Shown: positions 1-6,432 of the stretch, piece after piece
Layout: every line of letters begins with the position of its first letter
How positions within the stretch are numbered: the stretch's first letter is position 1
NCBI GenBank assembly: GCA_000432995.1
Contig: HF972680.1
Span: forward strand, 46,211-61,778
DNA: 15,568 nt
Direction: 5' to 3'
DNA from: Clostridium sp. CAG:1013
Lineage (GTDB): Bacteria > Bacillota > Clostridia > Oscillospirales > Acutalibacteraceae
Made by a program: the position numbers and the translations under genes
Notes under the pieces: generated by a model
Databases searched by the model: none
Seen by the model: the letters and a program-made list of their open reading frames with translations, nothing else
What the model was told of the DNA's origin: nothing

Positions 1-23
1 AATAAACCAATGTAGTCCTTCCT

Positions 24-57
24 GGAGCCTGCCGCTGACCGCGGCGGCCTCTTTTTT
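24..57 (+). terminator. Rho-independent terminator of an upstream unit
   Basis: An imperfect 11-bp stem (25-35 with 41-51, one C-C mismatch and one U-G wobble) with a 5-nt loop is followed by six T residues at 52-57. It ends transcription from a gene to the left of the window and insulates the promoter that follows. The first 23 bases hold nothing else I can support. Confidence 0.75.
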
Positions 58-72
58 GTTTCGAAGAACTGG

Positions 73-128
73 GCGGTCAAACGGTCTTTACACTGGGAAA
101 ACCCTCGTGTATAATGAGATTTGACCGC
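73..128. promoter_or_regulatory. Inverted repeat flanking the MATE promoter (possible operator)
   Basis: The 9-mer GCGGTCAAA (73-81) recurs exactly inverted as TTTGACCGC (120-128). One half lies just upstream of the -35 box and the other covers the expected transcription start. This fits two binding sites for a regulator, or one hairpin-like operator, but no regulator gene is present in the window. Function is inferred from position only. Confidence 0.4.
87..115 (+). promoter_or_regulatory. Sigma-70/A-type promoter of the MATE-EamA unit
   Basis: The -35 box TTTACA (87-92) and a perfect -10 box TATAAT (110-115) are separated by 17 bases, giving a near-consensus housekeeping promoter. Transcription would start near 122, which rules out the in-frame TTG at 121 as the start of the following gene. 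Confidence 0.85.
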
Positions 129-168
129 GAAACGCGCGGAATTTTTCCCGAAAAAAGGGGAGGGGAAC

Positions 169-1557
169 ATGTCTGTTTTTACGAAAGACCGGAGCTTTTA
201 CCGGTCCCTGTTTTTGTTGGCGGTGCCCATCTCGCTGCAAAACCTGGTGACGTATGCGGTGAGCTTCGCTGACAACTTGATGATCGGCGCTCTGGGTGAC
301 GATGCCATTTCCGGAGTGTATGTGGGCGGGCAGCTCCAGTCGGTGCTGCAAATGTTCGTGGGCGGCATCGAGGGTGCTATCTTGATCCTGGCCGCTCAGT
401 ATTGGGGTAAAAAGGACCGGGAGAGCATCCGGAAGGTGGTGTCCATCGGTGTGAAGTTTTCCTTCGTGGTGGGACTTCTCATGTCCATAGCCGCGGTGGC
501 CTTTCCCGAATGGATGATCCGCGCCTTCACCCAAGAGCCGGGTGTGATCCAGGAAGGGGCAGCCTACGTGCAGATCGTGGGCTTTACCTACCTGTTCTTC
601 TCCGTGTCGCAGGTGATGATCGCTGCAATGCGCAGTGTGGAGACGGCAAGGATTGGGCTTTACATATCCCTGATGGCTATGGTAGTGAACATCGGGCTGA
701 ACTATGTGTTCATCTTCGGTAAGCTAGGCTTCCCCGCCATGGGTGTTCGGGGCGCCGCCATTGCTACCTTGATCTCCCGGATCATGGAAATGTGTGCCGG
801 GGTGGGGTATGTGTTTTTCGTGGACAAAAAGCTGCGCTTTGGTTTGCGGGATCTGCTTCACACGGACCGGCAGCTTTTGAAAGATTTTATCCGCTATGGT
901 TTACCGGTGATTGGCGGCCAGGTGGTGTGGTCGGTGAATATGCTGGCAAACACCAAGATTCTGGGCTGTTACAGCGCCGGAGTCATTGCTGCCACCAGCA
1001 TCACCGGTATGCTCCACAATCTGATCTACGTGTGGATGAATGGACTTTCTTCCGCGGTGGGCATCATCACTGGAAAGACAGTGGGCGCCGGGTTGTACGA
1101 CAAGATGAAGGAATACTCCAAAACGGTGCAGGTGATCTTTCTGTTTGTGGGATTGATCTCCGGTGCGCTGGTGTTTTTGGCAAGAGATGGGTTCATCTCC
1201 CTATACAACGCGAGCCCTGAGGCTCAGGAGTATTCCCGGCAGTTCATCAATGTGATCTCTGTCACCATTATCGGCACCTGCTATCAGGCTGCTTGCCTGT
1301 TCGGGCTGGTGAAGTCTGGCGGAGACATTTCCTTTGTGTTTAAGAACGACAGTATTTTTGTGTTCCTGGTGGTGATCCCCTCCGCGTTGATCGCCATGTG
1401 GTTGGGAGCTCCTCCCTGGGTGGTGTTCGCCTGCCTGAAGTGTGACCAGATCCTCAAGTGCTTTGTAGCTATTGTGAAGATCAACCGGTACAACTGGATG
1501 AAGAACCTCACTCGGGATACCAAAACTCAAGAGGAGGGTGCGGCCCATGGAGCGTAA
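169..1557 (+). CDS. MATE family multidrug/Na+ antiporter
   Basis: This 462-residue polytopic inner-membrane protein belongs to the MATE (multi-antimicrobial extrusion) efflux family. Those transporters export cationic drugs or metabolites in exchange for Na+ or H+. The N-terminus (SLFLLAVPISLQNLV, then SFADNLMIGALGDDAISG) carries the usual start of the first MatE repeat. The second repeat begins near residue 240 (IRYGLPVIGGQVVWS). About twelve hydrophobic segments are visible, and the length is normal for the family. The ATG at 169 follows a purine-rich AGGGGAGGGG stretch. The in-frame TTG at 121 lies at or before the predicted transcription start and is rejected. The gene is the first of a likely two-gene unit and overlaps the next gene by 11 bases. 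The substrate cannot be inferred. The flanking inverted repeat suggests regulated expression. Confidence 0.93.
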   Translation: MSVFTKDRSFYRSLFLLAVPISLQNLVTYAVSFADNLMIGALGDDAISGVYVGGQLQSVLQMFVGGIEGAILILAAQYWGKKDRESIRKVVSIGVKFSFVVGLLMSIAAVAFPEWMIRAFTQEPGVIQEGAAYVQIVGFTYLFFSVSQVMIAAMRSVETARIGLYISLMAMVVNIGLNYVFIFGKLGFPAMGVRGAAIATLISRIMEMCAGVGYVFFVDKKLRFGLRDLLHTDRQLLKDFIRYGLPVIGGQVVWSVNMLANTKILGCYSAGVIAATSITGMLHNLIYVWMNGLSSAVGIITGKTVGAGLYDKMKEYSKTVQVIFLFVGLISGALVFLARDGFISLYNASPEAQEYSRQFINVISVTIIGTCYQAACLFGLVKSGGDISFVFKNDSIFVFLVVIPSALIAMWLGAPPWVVFACLKCDQILKCFVAIVKINRYNWMKNLTRDTKTQEEGAAHGA

Positions 1558-2473
1558 TCATTCCCAGCTGCGGGGCGCTTCCCTGCTGACTCTTACCGCT
1601 CTGATTTGGGGCGTGGCCTTTGTGGCGCAAAGCGTGGGCATGGATTATCTGGGGCCCTGTGCTTTTAACGGAGTGCGGAATTTTATTGGCGGTGTGGCGT
1701 TGCTGCCGGTGATCGCCTTTGCTTCCCGGCTTCGCAAAGCGCCTCCCACGGGAGAGGAGGAAACTTCTCCCGCCCTGAATCGGAAACGGACATTGCTGTG
1801 GGGGGCTGTTTGCGGATTGCTGCTGGGCAGCGCCAGCCTTCTTCAGCAGGCGGGTATGCAGACGGCTTCCGCTGGAAAGGCCGGGTTCCTCACAGCTCTC
1901 TACATTGTGATCGTCCCGGTACTGGGTATGGTTTTAGGCCGCAGGCCTGGGTTGAAGGTCTGGGCAGGCGTAGTGCTGGCGTTGTGCGGAGCCTATCTGC
2001 TCAGTGTGAAGGGCGGGGAAGGCATCGCCCTGGGGGATCTGCTGGTGATATGCAGTGCGCTGGTGTTTTCCCTGCACATTGTGGTGATCGATTTTGTTCC
2101 TTCCCAAGTGGATGGAGTGAAGCTGTCCTGTGTCCAGTTTTTTGTGGCCGGGGCTCTGTCCATGGCTTTGGCGCTGGGGTTGGAATCTTTCACTCTGTCG
2201 GATATCCTATCCGCTTGGGTGCCTCTGCTGTACACTGGAGTGATTTCCAGCGGTGTGGGATACACCCTTCAGATTCTGGGACAGCGGACGGTAAACCCCA
2301 CGGTGGCTTCTCTTATTATGAGCCTGGAATCAGTGTTCGCCGCTCTGGCAGGCTGGGTGTTGCTGCAGCAGCCCTTGTCTCCCCGGGAGATCATGGGATG
2401 CGCCTTGGTGTTTCTGGCGGTGGTGCTGGCTCAACTGCCCCAGAGAAGGCCAGGCGTGGAAAATAGAAAGTAG
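1547..2473 (+). CDS. EamA/DMT family permease
   Basis: This 308-residue membrane protein has the two-fold EamA repeat of drug/metabolite transporters, with about ten hydrophobic helices. The first repeat begins SLLTLTALIWGVAFVAQSVG and contains the typical AGKAGFLTALYIVIVPVLG stretch. The second (roughly residues 160-300) ends with the characteristic TVASLIMSLESVFAALAGWV segment. Family members export amino acids, nucleosides or other small metabolites; the substrate here is unknown. The ATG at 1547 has AGGAGG about ten bases upstream. A GTG at 1538 would sit on the ribosome site and is rejected. The start lies inside the end of the MATE gene, so the two are probably co-transcribed and translationally coupled. 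No clear terminator follows it. Confidence 0.9.
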   Translation: MERNHSQLRGASLLTLTALIWGVAFVAQSVGMDYLGPCAFNGVRNFIGGVALLPVIAFASRLRKAPPTGEEETSPALNRKRTLLWGAVCGLLLGSASLLQQAGMQTASAGKAGFLTALYIVIVPVLGMVLGRRPGLKVWAGVVLALCGAYLLSVKGGEGIALGDLLVICSALVFSLHIVVIDFVPSQVDGVKLSCVQFFVAGALSMALALGLESFTLSDILSAWVPLLYTGVISSGVGYTLQILGQRTVNPTVASLIMSLESVFAALAGWVLLQQPLSPREIMGCALVFLAVVLAQLPQRRPGVENRK

Positions 2474-2494
2474 AATCAGAATGAGGCTGCGTCA

Positions 2495-2523
2495 TAGACT
2501 TTTTTCTACCCTTGGGTTAAGAT
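2495..2523 (+). promoter_or_regulatory. Possible nagB promoter
   Basis: TAGACT (2495-2500) and TAAGAT (2518-2523) are separated by 17 bases; each matches consensus at four of six positions. Transcription would start near 2530, leaving about 28 nt of leader before the nagB ATG. An inverted pair CTACCCT (2506-2512) and AGGGTAG (2525-2531) straddles the -10 box and could be an operator. This is weak evidence, from position and pattern only. Confidence 0.35.
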
Positions 2524-2557
2524 GAGGGTAGGACGAGAAGAAAGGAAGAGGTCTGTG

Positions 2558-3268
2558 ATGCGGATCATCGAAACGAAAAATTATCAGAAATTGAGCGCGC
2601 TTGCTGCGGATCTGATCGGTGCCCAGCTGTTGTTGAAGCCCCGTTGTGTGCTGGGATTGGCCACGGGTTCCAGTCCTATCGGCACCTATGAGAAGTTGGT
2701 GGAAGCTTACCAGGCTGGCCGGCTGGATTTTTCTCAGGTCCGCACCGTGAATCTGGACGAATACTGCGGCCTTTCCGGAGAGAATCCCCAAAGCTACCGC
2801 TATTTTATGGACAAGCATCTGTTCAGCCAGGTGAACATCCTTCGGGAGAACACCCACCTGCCCAACGGCGCCGCGGCTGATCCGGAGGAAGAATCCCGCC
2901 GGTATGAGGCGTTGGTGGAAAGCCTGGGAGGGGTGGATCTTCAGCTTTTGGGGATCGGCCACAATGGGCACATTGGCTTTAATGAGCCCACGGACAGCTT
3001 CCCGCCTGTGGTTCATCCTGTGGAGCTGACCGAGAGCACCATCCAGGCCAATTCCCGGCTGTTCGACAGGATCGAGGACGTGCCCACCAAGGCTATCACC
3101 ATGGGCATTGGCACCATTTTGAAGGCGGACAAGATCCTGCTCATCGCTGGGGCTGACAAGCGCGCCATCCTTGAGGAAGCTCTCACGGGCAAGGTGACCC
3201 CTTGGGTTCCGGCCTCTGTGCTGCAGCTTCACCGTGACGTGACTGTCATCACCTGCCGAGAAGGGTAA
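2558..3268 (+). CDS. nagB: Glucosamine-6-phosphate deaminase (NagB)
   Basis: This 236-residue cytoplasmic enzyme converts glucosamine-6-phosphate to fructose-6-phosphate and ammonia, the committed step of amino-sugar catabolism. Visible signatures are the phosphate-binding LATGSSPIGTYEKL near the N-terminus, VNLDEYCGL with the catalytic Asp, GIGHNGHIGFNEP with the His and Glu of the active site, MGIGTIL, and the C-terminal PASVLQLHRDVTVI. Position 141 of the E. coli enzyme (Asp) is Asn here, as I recall for Firmicute NagB. The length is close to the 240-residue Bacillus type, without the longer C-terminus of the E. coli enzyme. The ATG at 2558 follows a GAAAGGAAGAGG ribosome site. An in-frame ATG at 2522 lies in the putative -10 box and is less likely. 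No nagA or PTS gene is adjacent; the next gene is a membrane S-component. Confidence 0.95.
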   Translation: MRIIETKNYQKLSALAADLIGAQLLLKPRCVLGLATGSSPIGTYEKLVEAYQAGRLDFSQVRTVNLDEYCGLSGENPQSYRYFMDKHLFSQVNILRENTHLPNGAAADPEEESRRYEALVESLGGVDLQLLGIGHNGHIGFNEPTDSFPPVVHPVELTESTIQANSRLFDRIEDVPTKAITMGIGTILKADKILLIAGADKRAILEEALTGKVTPWVPASVLQLHRDVTVITCREG

Positions 3269-3313
3269 TCTCCCTGAGGCGGGACCGGTTCCCGCCGGAG
3301 AAGGGAGAATATT

Positions 3314-3847
3314 ATGGGAAAGACGAAACGCTGCCTGCTGGATCTGGGGCTCGCACTGCTATGTGTGGGACTGGGCTTGCTGCTGCCCTGGGCGTTCCAG
3401 TGGGTGAAAAACGGGGAACAGGTGTTGCTCCTGCTCCATCTGCCGGTGCTGCTGTGCGGGATGCTCTGCGGGCCGGCCTATGGTCTTTCCTGCGGGATGC
3501 TGATCGCCCTGCTGCCCGAATTTTTGCCGGGAATCGCAGGGGTGTCCCTGTCAACTGGGCAACTTTGGGAACTGGCGATTTATGGATTCCTGGCCGGGTT
3601 GCTTACCTACCTGTTGGCGGCGGCGCCTCCGGTGCTCAACGTGAGTGTTTCCTTGTTGGGGGCCATGCTGTTGGGCCGGGTGTTTTGGGGCTTGCTGGAA
3701 GCATTTGTCTTTTCACCGGGCTACACCTGGAACATGTGGGTGAGAGAATCCTTCGTGGTCTGCCTGCCGGGGATCGTGCTCCAACTGGCAATCATCCCTT
3801 TAGTCACTTTGGCGCTGCGCAGATGCAATGTAGCTGCCAAACCCTGA
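3314..3847 (+). CDS. ECF transporter S-component-like membrane protein
   Basis: This is a 177-residue, very hydrophobic protein with about five or six predicted helices. The segment LLLHLPVLLCGMLCGPAYGLSCGMLIALLPEFL resembles substrate-binding S components of energy-coupling-factor transporters, which pair with shared EcfA/A'/T modules encoded elsewhere to import vitamins or related micronutrients. ATG 3314 follows a GGAGAAGGGAGAA ribosome site, 45 bases after nagB, so co-transcription with nagB is likely. The substrate is not apparent; linkage to nagB is not enough to claim an amino sugar or cofactor. The family call rests on recognised pattern, not on a search. Confidence 0.7.
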   Translation: MGKTKRCLLDLGLALLCVGLGLLLPWAFQWVKNGEQVLLLLHLPVLLCGMLCGPAYGLSCGMLIALLPEFLPGIAGVSLSTGQLWELAIYGFLAGLLTYLLAAAPPVLNVSVSLLGAMLLGRVFWGLLEAFVFSPGYTWNMWVRESFVVCLPGIVLQLAIIPLVTLALRRCNVAAKP

Positions 3848-3881
3848 CACGAACCTCTCGGCTGCTATACATATGAAAATG

Positions 3882-3918
3882 AAAAGGACCTCAAGCAAAA
3901 CGCTTGAGGTCCTTTTTT
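3882..3918. terminator. Strong convergent terminator
   Basis: A perfect 15-bp stem (3882-3896 with 3902-3916) with a 5-nt loop ends in a run of six T residues (3913-3918) on the + strand and TTTT-rich sequence on the minus strand. It lies between the convergent S-component gene and TM2 gene and probably serves both directions. Confidence 0.9.
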
Positions 3919-3937
3919 GCTGTGTTTGAGGGAGGGG

Positions 3938-4672
3938 TCAGTCTCGGAGGATTACTCCGTGGCCGTCATACATGCGGGAGGGGGAAGCTGTCAGCAGCAA
4001 CACGCCTTCCACAAAGCCCCAGATGGCCACGACGATAGTGGCCAGCCCGCAGGTGAACACGCCGCCGATGAGAGAGACCAACAGCTGTACCACGCCTCGG
4101 GTAGTGAAGCCCAGGTAGAAGTTGTGGATACCCAGAGTTCCCAACAGGATGCCCAGAAGTCCGGCGGCCATCCGGCTCTTCTGCATGTAGCCGGCGGGGG
4201 GGACGTTGTACTGGGGCTGATAGTAGGTCTGCTGAGGAGGCTGAGTGTATTGGGGAGGCTGGTACTGGCCGCCGTTGTATTGGGGCGCGCCGTACTGAGG
4301 AGCTCCATATTGCGGAGCTCCGTACTGGGAGGCGCCGTACTGAGGCGGCGCCTCATAAGCTCCTGTCTGCTGATACTCCGGCTCCGGCTGAGGAGGCACG
4401 GGGGCCTGGGGAGGTTCCGGAGTCTGGAAAGGATCGCCCTGGTAGGGGATTCCCTCGTTGGGATCAAAGGTCAAATGGGGCACCTGCTGTCCGTAAGGAT
4501 TAGCGTTGGGCCGGACAGGTTCCGCCTGCTGGGGCTCCTGAACAGGCTGGGCTTGCTGAGGTTCCTGAACGGGCGCGCTTTGGACGGGCTGTTCCTGAGG
4601 CTGAGAGGCGGGTTCCGGCTGAACGGTCTGGGATTCCTGGCCTTGCAGCTCCTTGTTGTCAAAATCAGTCAT
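3938..4672 (-). CDS. TM2-domain membrane protein with Pro/Gln-rich N-terminus
   Basis: This is a 244-residue protein. Residues 1-160 are a low-complexity Pro/Gln/Tyr-rich region predicted to be disordered. It holds a 9-residue duplication (PVQEPQQAQ then PVQEPQQAE, residues 34-51) and seven QYGAP-like pentapeptides (111-145). Residues 162-228 form a TM2 domain: QKSRMAAGLLGILLGTLGIH, then NFYLG, then a second helix ending WGFVEGV. TM2 proteins are small two-helix membrane proteins of unclear biochemical role. The ATG at 4672 has AAAAGGAGAA upstream on the minus strand, whereas the TTG at 4690 precedes that site and is rejected. It is the second gene of a paralogous pair, 33 bases after the other, and the two share the KSRMAAG block and the C-terminal GV-x-L-[RK]-D tail. 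Confidence 0.88.
   Translation of the reverse strand: MTDFDNKELQGQESQTVQPEPASQPQEQPVQSAPVQEPQQAQPVQEPQQAEPVRPNANPYGQQVPHLTFDPNEGIPYQGDPFQTPEPPQAPVPPQPEPEYQQTGAYEAPPQYGASQYGAPQYGAPQYGAPQYNGGQYQPPQYTQPPQQTYYQPQYNVPPAGYMQKSRMAAGLLGILLGTLGIHNFYLGFTTRGVVQLLVSLIGGVFTCGLATIVVAIWGFVEGVLLLTASPSRMYDGHGVILRD
4238..4342 (-). repeat. In-frame 15-bp repeats encoding QYGAP-type pentapeptides
   Basis: Seven consecutive five-residue units (QYGAS, QYGAP three times, QYNGG, QYQPP, QYTQP) lie at residues 111-145 of the TM2 protein. The central units are nearly identical at the DNA level, with GGAGCTCC recurring, which points to expansion by slippage or recombination. The number of units may vary among strains. 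Confidence 0.8.
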
Positions 4673-4705
4673 AAAAGTTCTCCTTTTCAATACTTCAAGG
4701 GTGAG

Positions 4706-5038
4706 TTAGTCTTTTAAAAATACGCCGTTAGCGTCGGTATTGATGCGTCCGTCTAAAATGCGCACACCGTCCACGATGCCCCAGATAAACATGATGATTG
4801 CTCCAATGCCGCAGGTGAACAGTGTCAGCAAAACCTGCATCAGGCCCCGAGAAGTGTTTCCCAGATAAAAACTGTGGATGCCGTAGGTGCCCAGCAGGAT
4901 TGCCAGGATTCCGGCGGCCATCCGGCTCTTCTGAGCGTAGCCGGGAGGGGGATCCATGCCGGCTTGGGGCTGGTATTGGGGTGGATTGTACATGGGCTGC
5001 TGATTCGAATTTTGGTTGTAATTGTAATATTCAGGCAT
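4706..5038 (-). CDS. Short TM2-domain membrane protein
   Basis: This 110-residue protein has a Tyr/Asn/Gln/Pro-rich N-terminus (residues 1-33) and a TM2 domain (about 35-95): QKSRMAAGILAILLGTYGIH, SFYLG, a second helix with TCGIGAIIMFIWGIVDG, and a charged tail ending GVFLKD. It is a clear paralogue of the downstream TM2 gene. A 24-base stretch is identical between the two (4160-4183 and 4910-4933). The ATG at 5038 is chosen because it begins the conserved short form, with an AAAGGAA site about a dozen bases upstream. The longer in-frame start at 5086 adds residues unlike the family. It is probably transcribed with the second TM2 gene from the promoter at 5140-5168. Confidence 0.85.
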   Translation of the reverse strand: MPEYYNYNQNSNQQPMYNPPQYQPQAGMDPPPGYAQKSRMAAGILAILLGTYGIHSFYLGNTSRGLMQVLLTLFTCGIGAIIMFIWGIVDGVRILDGRINTDANGVFLKD

Positions 5039-5136
5039 AGAGATTCCATTCCTTTCCCGTGGTGCCGGGGCCAAGCCAGGACCCACGGCGAAGTGTATTC
5101 CAGCGGTGATGACATGGGATATGTTTCACTTTCAAC

Positions 5137-5194
5137 TTTATCTTACACTATGGGTTTTTATAAATCAAGACGACGGTCCTCAAAGTAAGATAAA
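5137..5194. promoter_or_regulatory. Inverted repeat around the TM2 promoter
   Basis: TTTATCTTA (5137-5145) recurs exactly inverted as TAAGATAAA (5186-5194). One half covers the minus-strand -10 box, and the other lies upstream of the -35 box. This could be an operator, or one half could belong to an A/T-rich control region for the + strand phage cluster. Function is inferred from position. Confidence 0.35.
5140..5168 (-). promoter_or_regulatory. Probable promoter of the TM2 gene pair
   Basis: On the minus strand TTGATT (5168-5163) and TAAGAT (5145-5140) are separated by 17 bases. Transcription would begin near 5133, leaving roughly 95 nt of leader before the first TM2 gene. Confidence 0.5.
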
Positions 5195-5229
5195 ATTAAA
5201 GACTGAAAGATTTTTTTCATTTTTTTTCG

Positions 5230-5259
5230 AAAAGTTGTCCTCCAGAGGACAACTTTTTT
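5230..5259 (+). terminator. Leader terminator/attenuator before the portal gene
   Basis: A perfect 12-bp stem (5230-5241 with 5246-5257) with loop CCAG runs into six T residues (5254-5259). It is oriented to stop + strand transcription about 60 bases before the portal start codon. No + strand gene lies just upstream (the TM2 genes run the other way), so it acts on a leader transcript or on stray read-through. I see no promoter between it and the portal gene. Confidence 0.8.
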
Positions 5260-5278
5260 GGGTTTTGTAGGGGGGGAT

Positions 5279-5314
5279 GGAAGGAGGTTTCCAAGACTCC
5301 TTCCGGAAAGGAGG
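5279..5314 (+). promoter_or_regulatory. Portal leader hairpin and ribosome site
   Basis: GGAAGGAG (5279-5286) is exactly complementary to CTCCTTCC (5297-5304), with a 10-nt loop. The same CTCCTTCC lies next to the true ribosome site AAAGGAGG (5307-5314), whose core it could also pair with. That may allow alternative structures that expose or hide the portal start. The ribosome site sits five bases before ATG 5320. Confidence 0.4.
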
Positions 5315-5319
5315 AAACG

Positions 5320-6432
5320 ATGCTGGGATTCCGAAAGAAGGATCAGACCGCGGCGCTGAGCGTTCAGACCCGCCCGGAGGAGGCTTTCCGTCTGGGCAGG
5401 GACATCTCCCCTGGACCCGGGGAGCGGGCCCTGTACAGGGCCCTGCGGGAGAGCGTCCCCATCATTGACGCGTCCATCAACAAGCTGCGCCGGCTGCTGG
5501 GGAGCTTCCAGGTGGAGTGTTCCGATCCACAAGCCCAAGAGGGACTGCGGCACTTCTTGGAGGATGTACAGGTGAACGCCGCCGAGCAGGGAATCGACGC
5601 CTTTTTGGGGGTGTACTTCGAGGAGCTGCTCACCTACGGCAACGCGGTGGGAGAGATGGTCCTGGGAGCCGGCCAAGTGGCGGCCCTGTACAACGCCTCT
5701 CTGGACAGTGTGGAACTGGAACAGGCCGGGCCCTTGGAGGTGAAAGCCTCGGTGTGGGAGGGGACGAAAAAACGAAGTTGTCCTTACCCGCAGCTGCTGC
5801 TCATCTCCGCCTTGAACCCGGAGGCAGGTTCTGTTCGAGGGACTTCTCTGCTGAGGGGGCTTCCCTTTGTCAGCGAGATCCTGCTGAAGGTGTACAAGAC
5901 CTTGGGCGTCAACTGGGACCGTCTGGGGAATGTGCGGTTTGCCGTCACTTGTAAACCGGACCCCACTGGGCTTTACGCCGGAGAACGGGCCCGCCAGATG
6001 GCGGAAGAGTGGAAACGGGCCATGCGCAGCGGAGAGGTCAGCGATTTTGTGGCGGTGGGAGACGTGTCTATTAAGGCCATCGGGGCGGACAACCAGATTC
6101 TGGACAGCGATGTGCCGGTGCGCCAGATGCTGGAACAGATCGTAGCCAAGCTGGGAGTGCCCCCCTTCCTGCTGGGGCTTTCTTGGTCGTCCACCGAGCG
6201 GATGTCCAGTCAGCAGGCGGACATGCTCACCAGTGAATTGGACGCCTATCGCCGGGTGCTCACCCCGGTGATCCGAAAGATCTGCCGCACATGGCTGACA
6301 CTGGCAGGGTACGATCCCTGGTGCAATGTGGAGTGGGACGAGATCACCATGCAGGACGAAGTGGATCATGCCAATGCCCGGTACCTGAACGCCCAGGCAA
6401 GGCAGCTGGAACAAAAGGAGGAGGAGACATGA
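5320..6432 (+). CDS. Phage portal protein
   Basis: This 370-residue portal protein would form the dodecameric ring at one capsid vertex through which DNA passes and to which the connector attaches. Recognisable blocks are IDASINKLRRLLGSF (50-63), the FEELLTYGNAVGEMV clip-side region (100-114), GTSLLRGLPFVSEILLK (174-190), and the stem and crown part with LGVPPFLLGLSWSSTERMSS (278-297) and DMLTSELDAYRRVLTPV (301-317). It resembles XkdE-type portals but, at 370 residues, is at the short end for portals. ATG 5320 has AAAGGAGG five bases upstream. The stop codon overlaps the next start (ATGA). It begins the phage-like cluster; no terminase gene precedes it, only the leader and the opposing TM2 genes. 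Confidence 0.88.
   Translation: MLGFRKKDQTAALSVQTRPEEAFRLGRDISPGPGERALYRALRESVPIIDASINKLRRLLGSFQVECSDPQAQEGLRHFLEDVQVNAAEQGIDAFLGVYFEELLTYGNAVGEMVLGAGQVAALYNASLDSVELEQAGPLEVKASVWEGTKKRSCPYPQLLLISALNPEAGSVRGTSLLRGLPFVSEILLKVYKTLGVNWDRLGNVRFAVTCKPDPTGLYAGERARQMAEEWKRAMRSGEVSDFVAVGDVSIKAIGADNQILDSDVPVRQMLEQIVAKLGVPPFLLGLSWSSTERMSSQQADMLTSELDAYRRVLTPVIRKICRTWLTLAGYDPWCNVEWDEITMQDEVDHANARYLNAQARQLEQKEEET

Noticed and set aside
121..168. TTG start giving a longer MATE protein
   Set aside because: It lies at or before the predicted transcription start and has no ribosome site; ATG 169 fits the family start.
1538..1546. GTG start for the EamA permease
   Set aside because: It directly abuts the AGGAGG ribosome site, which is well spaced for ATG 1547.
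2522..2557. Upstream ATG for nagB
   Set aside because: It would add 12 residues not seen in NagB and overlaps the putative promoter; ATG 2558 has a better ribosome site.
4238..4342. CRISPR-like or regulatory DNA repeats
   Set aside because: The repeats are 15 bp, in frame and without spacers, so they encode peptide units.
3917..4717. Open frame opposite the Pro/Gln-rich TM2 gene
   Set aside because: Its Leu/Arg repeats are the reverse reading of the pentapeptide repeats; the minus strand gene has the ribosome site and TM2 domain.
5260..5319. Promoter between the leader terminator and the portal gene
   Set aside because: The stretch is G-rich with no -10-like hexamer at a proper distance from a -35 box.
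5040..5320. Attachment sites or integrase for the phage-like cluster
   Set aside because: I compared the flanks near 5160-5320 and 14240-14315 and saw no direct repeat beyond ribosome-site-like AAGGAGG, and no integrase gene is present.
5158..6414. Long open frame antisense to the portal gene
   Set aside because: It has no ribosome site or family resemblance, and its composition is that of a shadow of a high-GC coding strand.
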